64,000 bases of DNA from Bacillus testis (GCF_001243895.1 NZ_LN851186.1:641057-705056); one strand, 5' to 3'; positions 44,235 to 53,786 are shown, counted from the first letter of the stretch. Notes: generated by a model from the sequence alone, not told the origin. Numbers and translations are program-made.

Positions 44235-45731
44235 TTATGAGCTTTGCTGCAATTCATAGAGATGCTGCGATTTGTCGCTGACGTCATCGACGCGGGCGGC
44301 AATTTCCTGAAAGGAATTCGCGACATGCTCAATGGCCGCGGCAATTTCGGAAATGTTTTGGTCATTCGTGAGGTAGCGCTGTTCCAATTCATTCATAGAG
44401 GCGGTAATGGTTGTTCCTTCATTGGATAATGTATCGATGGTCATTACCATTTGTTGAAGGCGCTGGTTCATTTTCTGCTGCATATCGATCAAACCATCAA
44501 AGCTGTTCATGGATGTTTCGATTGTTTCAATATTGGCATCGACAATTCGGTCTGTCTTTTCAAGCGAAGCGATGACCTGGTCTTTGGCATGGCCAATTTC
44601 CTTCAGTAGTTCTTGTATATAGCCGGATGATTTGGATGATTGTTCGGCCAATTTGCGGACTTCATCCGCCACTACGGCAAAGCCTTTTCCTTGTTCGCCG
44701 GCGCGGGCCGCTTCTATGGCTGCGTTCAGTGCAAGCAGATTCGTTTGATTGGCGATATCGATAATAGAAAGGAGAACGGTTGAGATATCGTTGATCTTTT
44801 CATTCAATGTTTGCACGACGGCCTGCGACTGTGTGGACGCATGCTTCACTTCACCAATATTGCTTACGGACTGGGAAAGTATTTTTTTGTTTTCCTGGGC
44901 CAATGAGACCACATCGTCGGTATAGTTTTTAACGCTAGCTGCATTTGTTGATGTATCATCCAATTTCTCCAGAATACCGCTTACCGATTGTTCGGTTCCC
45001 TGGATGATGTGATAAAAGCGCCTGCTGTCATTATGTATTTGCTGAATGGAAGCATCTACCTGCTGAAGGGATGAAGTCGAGTCACTTAGGTTCTTATGGA
45101 AATCGTTCACATTCTCGTTCAAATGCGAAGAGGCTTCACCTACCGTTGCAAGGACGCCCTGTATCTGGTCTGTCAGCTGCTCGCTCTCTTCCAACATCTT
45201 GCTTGAGCGCTTTGAGCTATCCAGCAAGAGGATACTTATGAAAATGAATTGAAAGCCGTAGTAGAAAGAAGTCAAGATGGAACGATACATACTGCTTTCA
45301 ATTACCATTTTTTTGGCCAGCCATAAATGGGTAAATTGAGAAAGAATCAGCAGAGGCAAAGCGGCTACAAAAGCTTTTTTCATCAAATTAAAATCGGCGT
45401 ACATGCCGGCAAGGCCAAGCGGAATAAGCCAGACAAACGGTACATTGACCCATGAATTGGTGTGAAGAAGAAAGGCAAAGAGCAACATGGAGACAATAGA
45501 AATCGTTTTGAAACGTTTTTGGTCCTTGGACAACTTGTAATAAAGGACAGGAACGATAAACAGCACAAACTGGATATTATACAATCCGGCCAGTATGGTG
45601 AGCTTGGGCATGCCATATAGCATAATTTGGATCATATTATTCAGGATCATGAACACTCCTGCCACTATAAAGACGCGATAGACAATCTTGTTTACTTGTT
45701 GCTCATTCTTTGTTTTGCGATTAGTTGACAC
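44235..45731 (-). CDS. Methyl-accepting chemotaxis-type signal transducer, HAMP-less
   Basis: Chemoreceptor that feeds CheA/CheW. The 498-residue protein has a compact N-terminal membrane block of about six helices (residues 17-170) with almost no extracellular domain, then directly a coiled-coil signalling domain. The tip reads [20 protein letters not shown], then [19 protein letters not shown]. No HAMP domain was recognised. Such receptors sense membrane state, proton force or a small ligand through the membrane part. It starts at GTG 45731 after TTAGGGGG on the minus strand. Monocistronic. Confidence 0.9.
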   Translation of the reverse strand: MSTNRKTKNEQQVNKIVYRVFIVAGVFMILNNMIQIMLYGMPKLTILAGLYNIQFVLFIVPVLYYKLSKDQKRFKTISIVSMLLFAFLLHTNSWVNVPFVWLIPLGLAGMYADFNLMKKAFVAALPLLILSQFTHLWLAKKMVIESSMYRSILTSFYYGFQFIFISILLLDSSKRSSKMLEESEQLTDQIQGVLATVGEASSHLNENVNDFHKNLSDSTSSLQQVDASIQQIHNDSRRFYHIIQGTEQSVSGILEKLDDTSTNAASVKNYTDDVVSLAQENKKILSQSVSNIGEVKHASTQSQAVVQTLNEKINDISTVLLSIIDIANQTNLLALNAAIEAARAGEQGKGFAVVADEVRKLAEQSSKSSGYIQELLKEIGHAKDQVIASLEKTDRIVDANIETIETSMNSFDGLIDMQQKMNQRLQQMVMTIDTLSNEGTTITASMNELEQRYLTNDQNISEIAAAIEHVANSFQEIAARVDDVSDKSQHLYELQQSS

Positions 45732-45844
45732 AGTATTTCCCCCTAAATAAGTCCTGTGAATATATTCCTATTTTAATATACATATACAGAAAAATCGACA
45801 ATTATATAGTAATAATATATATTATTGGTTTTAGAGGAAAAATA

Positions 45845-46009
45845 ATGAAATGCAAATCAACCGAGAGTATTTATGACCTTTCCGAAGAGAAATGGAGGAA
45901 GAATCCGGGTAGAATCATGAAAGATGGCAGGGAACTTGCTGTTACCACAAAAAACAAAAAAGTGAAAATTCTTTCTTTTAATCGATTGCTCGTTTACAAT
46001 AGAAGATAA
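45845..46009 (+). CDS. Possible small basic protein, 54 residues
   Basis: ATG 45845 lies 6 nt after AGAGGA and opens a frame for a Lys/Arg-rich product (MKCKSTESIYDLSEEKWRKN..., ending LLVYNRR). The upstream extension to 45725 is AT-rich and not protein-like. It ends 15 bp before the TPP riboswitch. Not recognised; could be chance. Confidence 0.35.
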   Translation: MKCKSTESIYDLSEEKWRKNPGRIMKDGRELAVTTKNKKVKILSFNRLLVYNRR

Positions 46010-46023
46010 TTAAATACGCGACG

Positions 46024-46113
46024 AACCACAAGGGGAGCTGTATGCTGAGAGTGGATGGCGCTTGCCATTCTGACCCTTCGAACCTGTTAGTTAGCACTAG
46101 CGTAGGGATGTGG
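46024..46113 (+). ncRNA. TPP riboswitch (THI box)
   Basis: Core blocks AGGGGAGC, TGCTGAGAGTGG, CTGACCCTTCGAACCTG and CGTAGGGATGTGG are the standard thiamine-pyrophosphate aptamer. It precedes thiT. No clear terminator stands between it and the gene, so control may be at translation initiation (the AAAGGAAGG site lies near 46180). Confidence 0.95.
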
Positions 46114-46198
46114 ATGATGGATTTTAGTGTATACATTCTGTCTTTCTGTTCACTGGGTTTTCCCTTGGGGATCGTTCGTGAAAGGAAGGCTTTTTTAT

Positions 46199-46798
46199 AT
46201 GAAGAAAATGAATTTGGTTGTCATGATCGAAGCGGCATTTATGGCTGCGTTTGCGTTGGTCCTTGATTTATTGCCATCTATTAAAGTCACTAATTTTGTG
46301 TCCATTTCGTTTGCGATGGTTCCTGTTTTGATCATTTCATTGCGCTGGGGAGTCAAGGCGGGAGTGCTGTCCGGATTCTTGTGGGGATTGCTTCAGGTGG
46401 CAGTCGGCGATGTCTCTATTTTATCGCCCATCCAGTTTATTATTGAGTATTTCTTGGCATTTGCTTGCATCGGTTTTGCAGGAGTATTCCGTCCTTCCGT
46501 TTCCTCAGCTTTAGAGAGAGGTCATCGGCCTAAAGCATGGTTTTTCATCGCCCTTGCTGTTTTGGCCGGCAGCCTAGCCCGCTATTTCTGGCATTTTCTT
46601 GCTGGGATGATCTTCTGGGGCCAATATGCGCCTAAAAGTATGTCGCCAGTTATTTATTCGCTGATTGTTAACGGAGGAACAATGCTGGGAAGCGCTCTTC
46701 TCTGTGCTGTGATTCTAAGTGTATTGGCCGGTGCGTCTTCCCGGTTGTTTATCCGGAAGCCGGTTAGCAAACGATCGGAGTTGCCGATTTCTAAATAG
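46199..46798 (+). CDS. thiT: Thiamine ECF transporter S component
   Basis: Binds thiamine in the membrane and delivers it through a shared ECF module. The 199-residue protein has six helices and the ThiT pattern: IEAAFMAAFALVLDLLPS, LISLRWGVKAGVLSGFLWG, LQVAVGDVSILSPIQFIIEY, SLARYFWHFLAG and FWGQYAPKSMSPVIYSLIVN. The frame opens at 46127, but ATG 46199 after AAAGGAAGG is the start. The TPP riboswitch directly upstream confirms the role. A hairpin terminator follows, shared with the convergent OsmC gene. Confidence 0.95.
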   Translation: MKKMNLVVMIEAAFMAAFALVLDLLPSIKVTNFVSISFAMVPVLIISLRWGVKAGVLSGFLWGLLQVAVGDVSILSPIQFIIEYFLAFACIGFAGVFRPSVSSALERGHRPKAWFFIALAVLAGSLARYFWHFLAGMIFWGQYAPKSMSPVIYSLIVNGGTMLGSALLCAVILSVLAGASSRLFIRKPVSKRSELPISK

Positions 46799-46811
46799 AA
46801 AGGAAAGCGTA

Positions 46812-46850
46812 TAAGGGGGCAGGTATGCCTGCCCTTCGGTTCCTTTTTTA
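46812..46850. terminator. Terminator after thiT
   Basis: GGGGGCAGG and CCTGCCC arms; a CGG spacer then TTCCTTTTTT. May serve both converging genes. Confidence 0.65.
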
Positions 46851-46853
46851 AAA

Positions 46854-47306
46854 TCAGCTGTCTGCTTTGGCGATCGTCGGATCTAATTCGATATCCACAT
46901 TGCCTTGGATGGCCCGAGAAATCATGCAGGATGCTTCCGCTTTAGCCGCCAATTTAAGGGCGAGTTGTTCATCACGTTCAGAGGCATCTGCTCTAAGGAT
47001 TATGCGGGGTCTGTGGATGATTTTCTTATATGTTATGACGCCATCGGTCACATCTACAATCCCTTCTGATTCCATCGTTAAGCCAACTTTATCCAATTGG
47101 CTTCGTTCCATCATAGCTGCGAGTGTAATGATATAGCAGGTCGCTGCCGCACCCAGCAGCATTTCATCCGGATTGGTGCCGATACCGGGTCCGTCCATTT
47201 CAGGAGGAATAGATACACGTGTCTCTAGGTTTCCCGCTTTAATTTCCCCAACACCATTGCGCAGGCCTGGCCAATTAGCGCTTAAATGAAAAATATGCTC
47301 TGCCAT
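46854..47306 (-). CDS. OsmC/Ohr-family peroxidase
   Basis: Thiol-dependent organic hydroperoxide or stress peroxidase of the cytosol. The 150-residue protein has the two family cysteines: Cys57 in LGAAATCYIITLAAMMERS (peroxidatic) and Cys127 in AKAEASCMISRAI (resolving). It also has NPDEMLLGA, the usual OsmC lead-in. The ATG on the minus strand follows GGAGGAG. The gene order does not place it beside the OhrR-like regulator at 13 kb. A dehydrogenase gene ends 76 bp upstream of its start on the same strand, so co-transcription is possible. Confidence 0.88.
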   Translation of the reverse strand: MAEHIFHLSANWPGLRNGVGEIKAGNLETRVSIPPEMDGPGIGTNPDEMLLGAAATCYIITLAAMMERSQLDKVGLTMESEGIVDVTDGVITYKKIIHRPRIILRADASERDEQLALKLAAKAEASCMISRAIQGNVDIELDPTIAKADS

Positions 47307-47382
47307 TTTTTTCTCCTCCTCTACCTATTCAAGTGTAAATCAGAAGAAGAACGAGTTGCAAAGGATTGAGAAGAGCGGACTA

Positions 47383-48417
47383 TCAAGAAAATTTTGTTAC
47401 GACAAACGTACCAGGCTGTGAGAAGGTGGTCATCCCTTCGAAGATATCATTCACTTCAGATAAGGAAACTTCACGGTTCACCATTTTTCCTGGAGTCAAA
47501 CGGCCGTCAGCGACAAGAGGGATCATCGATTTGTAGCGGTGGACAGGCATACCGATTGTAGTGATGAATTGGATTTCATTGAGAACCATATGATCGACAG
47601 GTAGAGAAATGAATCCTGCCTCTTCTTTTGTAGTCAATCCTATCTGAAGATGCCTTCCTCCTTTTCTGATACTATTGATAGAGTTCAGGCAGGTTTGTGC
47701 AATGCCCAGCGCGTCAACCGATAGATCAGCTCCACCGTTTGTCAGCTCTTTAACGGCTTCGGCTGGTGAATATTCCCGGCTATTGATTACATGAGTGGCG
47801 CCCATTTGTTTAGCTAGCTGTAAGTTGGCATCATTGATATCAATTGCAATCACATTTGCACCCATTGCGCGGGATATATTGATGGCCGAAAGTCCGATTC
47901 CACCGCATCCATATACAGCCACTAATTCGCCAGGCAATACCCTTGCCTGGTCCACAATGCCGTGAAAGGCAGTCATGAACCTACATCCCAGGGCAGCAGC
48001 GTCACGAAACGAGATTTGCTCAGGAATGGCAATGACATTCCGGTCAGCAAGCGGAACAGCCACATATTCTGCATAACCGCCTGTATATGAGCCTCCTGGC
48101 ATGATATATCCATCACATAAATGGGTATTGCCTTTTAAGCAATGAGAGCAATTCCCATCGCTTCCTGTGAAGGGGACAATGACTCTGTCCCCTTTTTTGA
48201 AATTATTGACGTTCTTGCCTACTTCTTCAATAACTCCGCTGAATTCATGCCCAATTATGGGTTGGTATGCAGGTATGTCTCCAATCCACATATGCCAATC
48301 GCTGCGGCATATACCATTGGCCATCACGCGTATGAGAACTCCGTGATCTTCCAGCTTGGGGTCTTGTACTTCTTTTACGGTACAATTTTTGATGCCCTCC
48401 AGAACAAGTGCTTTCAT
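47383..48417 (-). CDS. Zinc-dependent alcohol dehydrogenase-like protein
   Basis: Medium-chain dehydrogenase of unknown alcohol. The 344-residue protein has the catalytic site (Cys37 in GICRSDWHMW, His57 and Glu58 in GHEFSG) and nucleotide loop GCGGIGLSA. The structural-zinc lobe has only three of the four usual cysteines (Cys90, Cys93, Cys101 in NCSHCLKGNTHLC); Asp87 stands in place of the first. Asp at this spot is seen in some relatives. The ATG follows AAAGGAGAGG on the minus strand; an overlapping out-of-frame ATG lies 4 nt earlier. Confidence 0.88.
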   Translation of the reverse strand: MKALVLEGIKNCTVKEVQDPKLEDHGVLIRVMANGICRSDWHMWIGDIPAYQPIIGHEFSGVIEEVGKNVNNFKKGDRVIVPFTGSDGNCSHCLKGNTHLCDGYIMPGGSYTGGYAEYVAVPLADRNVIAIPEQISFRDAAALGCRFMTAFHGIVDQARVLPGELVAVYGCGGIGLSAINISRAMGANVIAIDINDANLQLAKQMGATHVINSREYSPAEAVKELTNGGADLSVDALGIAQTCLNSINSIRKGGRHLQIGLTTKEEAGFISLPVDHMVLNEIQFITTIGMPVHRYKSMIPLVADGRLTPGKMVNREVSLSEVNDIFEGMTTFSQPGTFVVTKFS

Positions 48418-48658
48418 TCATGCCTCTCCTTTATGATAGATTTTATAGAAAGAGAGTTTGAATCTGAATCTCACAACAGGATAGATTCTCTCTTTTTCAA
48501 GTGTACGAGGCGTTCGAAACGATTAGAACTCAGGTAGGGGATTAAATATGTAGAGGAGATTTTCAGGCTGCATAATGAGAGGTAGAGAGCTGTTCGTTTT
48601 GAAATAAAACGCTTGCAGGTTTACGATAGAGAGAGAATAAAACAAAGGGGAAATTCAG

Positions 48659-49861
48659 TTGGGACATATCGAACAGGGTGATCCAGCTTTTAGAAAGACA
48701 CTATTGGCGCTGTTCCTCGGCAGCTTTGTGACGTTTGCCGACCTGTACAGTACGCAGGCAGTCATTCCTTTAATCGCTAAAGATTTTGATACAACACCGG
48801 CTGGGGCAAGCCTCTCACTCTCTTTTTCAACAGGGACTATGGCGATTGCACTGGTGATTGTTTCGTTATTAACACAAGGGTTTAACCGGAAAAAAGTGAT
48901 GGGAATTTCACTGACTTTGTCGGCTTTATTGTCGGTAGCGGTGATGTTTGTCCATTCGATGCCGGAATTGCTGGCGCTGCGTGCGCTGCAAGGAGCGGCG
49001 TTGGCCGGTTTTCCTTCTATTGCAATGGCATATATAACGGAAGAGTTTAAGCCGATGAGCCTCGGTTATGTGATGGGGATCTATATAAGCGGCAGCAGCA
49101 TCGGCGGTTTGTCGGGACGTTTGATCATCGGGACGCTTTCCGATTTCATCCCCTGGACATCAGCTATTGCTATCTTGGGGGTATTGTCGCTGGTGATTTC
49201 ATTGCTGTTTTGGAAGATGCTTCCGCTTTCAACGCGGCCGAAAGAAAGCAATCTATCTTTCAGAAGAACAATGCAATCATTAAAGAATAATAGCGTGAAG
49301 CCACAATTATTATTGTTATACTGTATGGGCTTTCTTCTTATGGGGTCGTTCGTTTCTGTCTATAATTATATCGGAATCCCGTTAATGAGAGCGCCGTACA
49401 ATTTGTCGCAGGTACTTGTTTCGTTTATCTTTGTCGTTTATTTGGTCGGTACGTTCAGTTCGGCATGGATGGGCAAAATGGCCGACCGGCATCAGCGCAA
49501 GTCTGTTATGTTGGCTGGTGTGCTATTGATGCTTTCTGGCATATTATTGACTCTGGCCTCTCCACTTGCCTTAAAAATCATCGGTTTGGTCATTTTTACA
49601 TTCGGTTTCTTTGGTTCCCATTCCATTGCTTCAGGGTGGGTAGGAATGCTGGCCGAGAAAAGTGAAAAAGCGCAGGCTTCTTCTCTTTATCTGCTGTTTT
49701 ACTATGCAGGGTCCAGTATAGTAGGTGCGCTTGGCGGCGTCTTTTTCCACCATAGCGGCTGGAGCGGAGAAGTGGCGATGGCTGCGGTGTTATTGCTTGT
49801 AGGAGTCCTGTGTACTTTATTGAATAAAGGTGCGCAGAAGATGCAAACGGCAGAAGAATAA
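48659..49861 (+). CDS. MFS transporter, YnfM/drug-efflux type
   Basis: Twelve-helix secondary transporter, probably an exporter. The 400-residue protein starts GDPAFRKTLLALFLGSFVTF and carries LYSTQAVIPLIAKDF in helix 1, the helix 2-3 loop LTQGFNRKKVMG, LRALQGAALAGFPS in helix 4 and GKMADRHQRKSVM in the central repeat of the loop motif. This order matches the inner-membrane YnfM-like group. The start is TTG 48659 after AAAGGGGAA; no nearby ATG fits. A strong terminator follows at 49899-49935. Confidence 0.88.
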   Translation: MGHIEQGDPAFRKTLLALFLGSFVTFADLYSTQAVIPLIAKDFDTTPAGASLSLSFSTGTMAIALVIVSLLTQGFNRKKVMGISLTLSALLSVAVMFVHSMPELLALRALQGAALAGFPSIAMAYITEEFKPMSLGYVMGIYISGSSIGGLSGRLIIGTLSDFIPWTSAIAILGVLSLVISLLFWKMLPLSTRPKESNLSFRRTMQSLKNNSVKPQLLLLYCMGFLLMGSFVSVYNYIGIPLMRAPYNLSQVLVSFIFVVYLVGTFSSAWMGKMADRHQRKSVMLAGVLLMLSGILLTLASPLALKIIGLVIFTFGFFGSHSIASGWVGMLAEKSEKAQASSLYLLFYYAGSSIVGALGGVFFHHSGWSGEVAMAAVLLLVGVLCTLLNKGAQKMQTAEE

Positions 49862-49898
49862 AATATATGGCTTTGCCTTCGAATCCAGGAATTTTGGA

Positions 49899-49935
49899 GA
49901 AGCGCATCACTCAATTTAAAGTGATGCGCTTCTTT
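49899..49935. terminator. Terminator after the MFS gene
   Basis: AAGCGCATCACT and AGTGATGCGCTT arms followed by CTTTAG. Confidence 0.82.
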
Positions 49936-49974
49936 AGTTTGGCCTCTGCCTTAGAAAAGCCAAGAAGATTCCGT

Positions 49975-50363
49975 CTAATTTTGCGTAATAGCTATCCACA
50001 AATATAGAAATGAAAATATAAAGTTGTTAATCGTAAGTCTGATGGAAAACCAAGAACTGCCTGGTGATTGAAAGTCTATATGCTTAGGGTCTTCGACTTG
50101 GGATGATGATTTGTTCATTTTCGGATTGGACAGGATTCTATACAGATACAGCAACCAATCTTGTGGGCTGAAAAAAGGCGCCTTTATTAATGGATGCATT
50201 TTTTTGTATTCAACAAATGGCCATACTTTCGGTCTATTATTTTTTTTGAAGTAATACTCAAAGTGGATAGGCCAAACAATAGCAGACCGGCTGGAAAAGA
50301 TAGGAGCATAATCGATCCTGATAAAATAATCAGAACGAGAGCATATAAAAGCGTATTGTGCAT
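49975..50363 (-). pseudogene. Small membrane protein with apparent frameshift at a poly-A run
   Basis: On the minus strand ATG 50363, 6 nt after AAGGAAGAG, opens a frame with two hydrophobic helices (NTLLYALVLIILSGSIMLL and PAGLLLFGLSTLS) that stops at 50187. At an A8 run (plus-strand T8, 50240-50247) a shift joins it to a second frame that reads NNRPKVWPFVEYKKMHPLI, SPQDWLLYLYRILSN and ends in a third helix (NNFIFSFLYLWIAI) at 49975. The joined product of about 126 residues looks like one coherent protein. It is a frameshifted gene, a sequencing slip, or a slippage-controlled gene. Family not recognised. Confidence 0.55.
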
Positions 50364-50644
50364 TAAAATCTCTTCCTTTCATAATCATCTTTTTTTCTTA
50401 TCTTGTATTATAGGGGGAAAATATGAAAATAAATGGACGATACTATAAAAAATCGATTAAAAAACAATTTTGATATGTTGTAAAAAGGCGTTGCGGTTAT
50501 TCGGTTAAGTAAAAGGGGCAAAGGAATGAGTCTTTGGAGGAAAGAGAAGGTTTTTGGCATCGGAGAAACGAAGAATAAAAAAGCGGAAAGTAAATGAAGG
50601 TTCCACATTGTATCTGTCAGTTTGAGAGAAGAAGATCGAATATA

Positions 50645-50684
50645 CATGACAACTGTCATGGATGCTCTATGACATCTGTGTCTA
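50645..50684. promoter_or_regulatory. Probable DesR-binding region of des
   Basis: Two dyads about two helical turns apart: CATGAC-AACT-GTCATG (50645-50660, perfect arms) and ATGACATCTGTGTCTA (50669-50684, imperfect). The second overlaps the likely -35 box. They lie where phosphorylated DesR dimers bind upstream of des in B. subtilis. Confidence 0.65.
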
Positions 50685-50711
50685 CACAATGGCGCTGTTA
50701 TTCCTTATACT
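50683..50711 (+). promoter_or_regulatory. Candidate des promoter
   Basis: TACACA, 17 nt, TATACT: a good -10 with a weak -35, as expected for an activator-dependent promoter. The rest of the 50364-50747 gap has no gene. Confidence 0.6.
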
Positions 50712-50747
50712 TTTGGTATTCCAAGAGGAAAGGATCGGACATCCTAA

Positions 50748-51764
50748 ATGAACAAACAAAAACAGACTTTACTGCGCAAGCAGGTGCTTCCTTATGAATA
50801 TTCAGAAACGTCGAAAAGCATAAAGCAACTATTCAATACATTCCTGCCATTTCTGTGCCTATGGGCATTCGCGTATATGAGCCTGCAGGTATCATACGCT
50901 TTAACCTTTATTTTTGCGGTCCTTGCGGCAGGTTTTTTGACAAGGATATTTATTATCTTTCATGATTGCTGCCACAATTCGTTCTTTAAAAACCGTAAAG
51001 CAAACCGTATACTCGGAACAATCACGGGGATTATGACTTTGTTCCCATTTAAGAAATGGCAACATAGCCATAATGTGCATCATGCAGGCAGCGGCAACCT
51101 TGATAAGCGGGGGATCGGTGATATCTGGATGATGACAATCAAGGAATATCAAGAGGCGAATATTTGGACGAAACTGCAATACCGCCTATATCGTAATCCA
51201 TTGATTATGTTTGGTTTAGGGCCGATTTACGCATTCTTAATCCAAAATCGGTTCAACCGCAAAGGAGCCAAGATGAAGGAAAGATGGAATACGTATCTGA
51301 TAAACATATGCATCGTTTTGATAGTGGCCTTTCTATGTTATGCACTTGGATGGCAGTCTTTTTTGCTGGTTCAGGGCACTATTTTTTATGTGTCAGGAGT
51401 AGCCGGAATATGGCTTTTTTATGTACAGCATACATTTGAAGATTCCTATTTCGAGGAAACAGGTGACTGGGAATACGTAAAAGCGGCTGTTGAGGGAAGC
51501 TCCTACTATAAGCTGCCAAAAGTGCTTCAATGGCTGACCGGCAATATCGGCTATCACCATGTGCACCATTTGAGCCCAAGGGTCCCTAACTACAAATTGG
51601 AGGATGTCCATAATCATACTGTTCCTCTTCAGCATGTACCTACCATTACATTGGCAACATCCTTGCAATCTCTTAAATTCCGATTATGGGATGAGGAGAA
51701 TAAACAATTCGTTACCTTTAAAGAAATGAAGAAACCATCGAAATCCAACAAATCAATTGCTTAA
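50748..51764 (+). CDS. des: Membrane fatty-acid desaturase (delta-5 acyl-lipid desaturase)
   Basis: Introduces a double bond into acyl chains of membrane lipids at low temperature. The 338-residue protein closely follows B. subtilis Des: RIFIIFHDCCHNSFF, then WQHSHNVHHAGSGNLDKRG and NIGYHHVHHLSPRVPNYKL, giving the three histidine boxes HDCCH, HSHNVHH and HHVHH that hold the di-iron centre. Four to six membrane helices lie between. The ATG is about 14 nt after AAAGGAT, so the ribosome-binding site is loose. The desK-desR pair downstream and the dyads upstream complete the thermosensing circuit. Confidence 0.96.
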   Translation: MNKQKQTLLRKQVLPYEYSETSKSIKQLFNTFLPFLCLWAFAYMSLQVSYALTFIFAVLAAGFLTRIFIIFHDCCHNSFFKNRKANRILGTITGIMTLFPFKKWQHSHNVHHAGSGNLDKRGIGDIWMMTIKEYQEANIWTKLQYRLYRNPLIMFGLGPIYAFLIQNRFNRKGAKMKERWNTYLINICIVLIVAFLCYALGWQSFLLVQGTIFYVSGVAGIWLFYVQHTFEDSYFEETGDWEYVKAAVEGSSYYKLPKVLQWLTGNIGYHHVHHLSPRVPNYKLEDVHNHTVPLQHVPTITLATSLQSLKFRLWDEENKQFVTFKEMKKPSKSNKSIA

Positions 51765-51935
51765 AGAATATGTTCATGTACGGGAAGCCTTTCTGTTTAA
51801 GGAGGGCTTTCTATTATGTTGAAACGTTTAACGGTTAATGGAATCGGCTTCCATGGTATGATGGAGGGAGTAAACATCAAAAAATACTGCACCATGGAAA
51901 TAGATAGACATCCAACAAAACAGTGGGGGTAAACT

Positions 51936-53072
51936 ATGATTAAAAGGCACTTGGCTTTCCAGAAGAATAACGGCATTACCCCTTATATATGGACAATTCT
52001 TTGTATATTGCCATTTTATTTTATCTTCCAGTCTTCCTCTACAATCCACATTATTGTCGGCATCATTCTTACCGTTGTCTTTTTGGTATCTTTTCGGATT
52101 GCTTTGGCCGCGAAAGGATGGATCGTATATGTCTGGGCATTTTTTCTTATCGGGATCTCGGTCACAGCGACAAGTTTATTCAGCTATATGTATTTCGCAT
52201 TCTTTTTAGCATATTATGTGGGTAATATTAAAGAACGGGTGGCATTTATCATCCTTTATTTCATGTTGCTCCTTTCTACCGCCGCTTCCATTAATATCAG
52301 CATTTTTCAGCATGATGAGGTCTTTCTTCATCAGCTTCCCTTTGTCATTATCGTTGCGATCTCCGTTATCCTGCTTCCCTTTAACATTCATAATCGTAAG
52401 GAGAGAGGACAGCTGGAAGAGAAGCTTGAAGATGCCAATAAACGAATCGCTGAACTGATTAAAATTGAAGAAAGGGAGAGAATTGCCCGTGATCTTCATG
52501 ACACGCTTGGGCAAAAATTATCTTTGATTGGCTTAAAAAGCGACTTGGCCAGACGTTTGATTGCTACGAATCCAGTGCAGGCATCGAATGAACTCAAGGA
52601 TGTGCAGCAGACGGCGCGGACAGCGCTGAATGAAGTAAGAAAAATAGTAGCCTCGATGAGGGGAATCCGTTTGAAGGATGAACTTGTACGCATTAAGCAG
52701 CTTTTGGATGCAGCTGAGATCTCTTGTGAGGATATAAGTGGTTTTAAGCATGTGAAACTATCGCCGCTTAAAGAAAATATCCTCAGCATGTGCTTGAAGG
52801 AAGCCATTAATAATGTCGTCAAGCATAGTGGAGCAAGCACCTGCATAGTGAAGCTGGAGCAAGATTGGAAGGACACGGTGCTTACTGTATCAGATAACGG
52901 CATCTATAAACGAGCAGCGGAATCGAAACTACGGGGACATGGAATGCTTGGCATGAAAGAAAGGCTGGAGTTCGTAAATGGTTCGCTGCAATTATTAACA
53001 GACAATGGAACGACATTGATTATAACGATTCCGACAGATGCCAAAATGGCCGAGAAGGAGGATGCACAATGA
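51936..53072 (+). CDS. desK: Thermosensor histidine kinase DesK
   Basis: Membrane kinase/phosphatase that senses bilayer thickness and acts on DesR. The 378-residue protein has about five helices in residues 15-150, with the N-terminal MIKRHLAFQKNNGITPYIW including Lys10 and Asn12, the interface residues implicated in thickness sensing. The cytosolic part has a parallel coiled coil, the phosphorylation site His188 in RIARDLHDTLGQKLSLIG (same number as in B. subtilis), and an ATP-binding domain with NNVVKHSGAS and GHGMLGMKERLEF. The ATG follows GTGGGGG. It overlaps desR by 4 nt and lies 171 bp after des. Confidence 0.96.
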   Translation: MIKRHLAFQKNNGITPYIWTILCILPFYFIFQSSSTIHIIVGIILTVVFLVSFRIALAAKGWIVYVWAFFLIGISVTATSLFSYMYFAFFLAYYVGNIKERVAFIILYFMLLLSTAASINISIFQHDEVFLHQLPFVIIVAISVILLPFNIHNRKERGQLEEKLEDANKRIAELIKIEERERIARDLHDTLGQKLSLIGLKSDLARRLIATNPVQASNELKDVQQTARTALNEVRKIVASMRGIRLKDELVRIKQLLDAAEISCEDISGFKHVKLSPLKENILSMCLKEAINNVVKHSGASTCIVKLEQDWKDTVLTVSDNGIYKRAAESKLRGHGMLGMKERLEFVNGSLQLLTDNGTTLIITIPTDAKMAEKEDAQ

Positions 53073-53668
53073 TATCTATAGTCATAGCTGAAGATCAGCA
53101 GATGCTTCTGGGCGCATTCGGGTCCCTGCTAAATTTGGAAGCCGATATGGAAGTGGTAGGAAAAGCATCAAACGGGGAAGAGGCATTAAAGCTAGTCGAA
53201 CAGCTGAAGCCGGATGTGTGCATAATGGATATTGAGATGCCCGGCAAAAGCGGGCTTGATGCAGCCGAAGAATTAAAAGGTTCGGCTTGCAAGATCATCA
53301 TATTGACAACGTTTGCCCGTCGAGGCTATTTTCAGCGGGCATTAAAAGCAGGAGTCAGTGGTTATTTGCTGAAGGATAGCCCCAGTGAAGAATTGGCAAG
53401 CAGTATCAGAAGCATCATGGCCGGAAGGAAAATGTATGCCCCTGAACTTATGGATGATTTCTATGGGGAGGAAAATCCGCTCACCGATCGGGAAAAAGCG
53501 GTATTGGAATTAGTTTCCCGCGGTAAAAATACAAAAGAAATCGCCAATCAACTAAGCATTAAGACTGGGACTGTACGTAATTATATATCGGCTATTTTTG
53601 ATAAACTCGAAGTAAAGAATCGGATAGAAGCAATCACGCGGTCAAAGGAAAAAGGTTGGTTTAAATAA
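53069..53668 (+). CDS. desR: Response regulator DesR
   Basis: NarL-type activator of des, switched on by DesK phosphorylation in the cold. The 199-residue protein has the receiver aspartate Asp54 in VCIMDIEMPGKSG, acidic pocket residues near IVIAEDQQ and Lys in LLKDSPSEEL, and a C-terminal LuxR-type helix-turn-helix (LTDREKAVLELVSRG, TKEIANQLSIKTGTVRNYIS). The ATG lies in the desK stop region (ATGA overlap), so the two are translationally coupled. Confidence 0.96.
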   Translation: MISIVIAEDQQMLLGAFGSLLNLEADMEVVGKASNGEEALKLVEQLKPDVCIMDIEMPGKSGLDAAEELKGSACKIIILTTFARRGYFQRALKAGVSGYLLKDSPSEELASSIRSIMAGRKMYAPELMDDFYGEENPLTDREKAVLELVSRGKNTKEIANQLSIKTGTVRNYISAIFDKLEVKNRIEAITRSKEKGWFK

Positions 53669-53786
53669 GAAGTGTCTCCTTTTCCTTTTTTTACTTAAGC
53701 AAGAAGATGGGGTTATGGCAGAGGCAGGATTTATAATGGAAAGAGATACAGCATAATATACTGCAGCTAAATGAGGGAAGATAGAT

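Noticed and set aside
45725..45844. Upstream extension of the small frame at 45845
   Set aside because: AT-rich, Ile/Tyr-run translation that overlaps the promoter region of the divergent receptor gene.
35785..48543. TTAGAACTCAGGT shared at 35785 and about 48528
   Set aside because: Only 13 bp, and the surroundings at 48.5 kb do not follow the dispersed element; probably chance.
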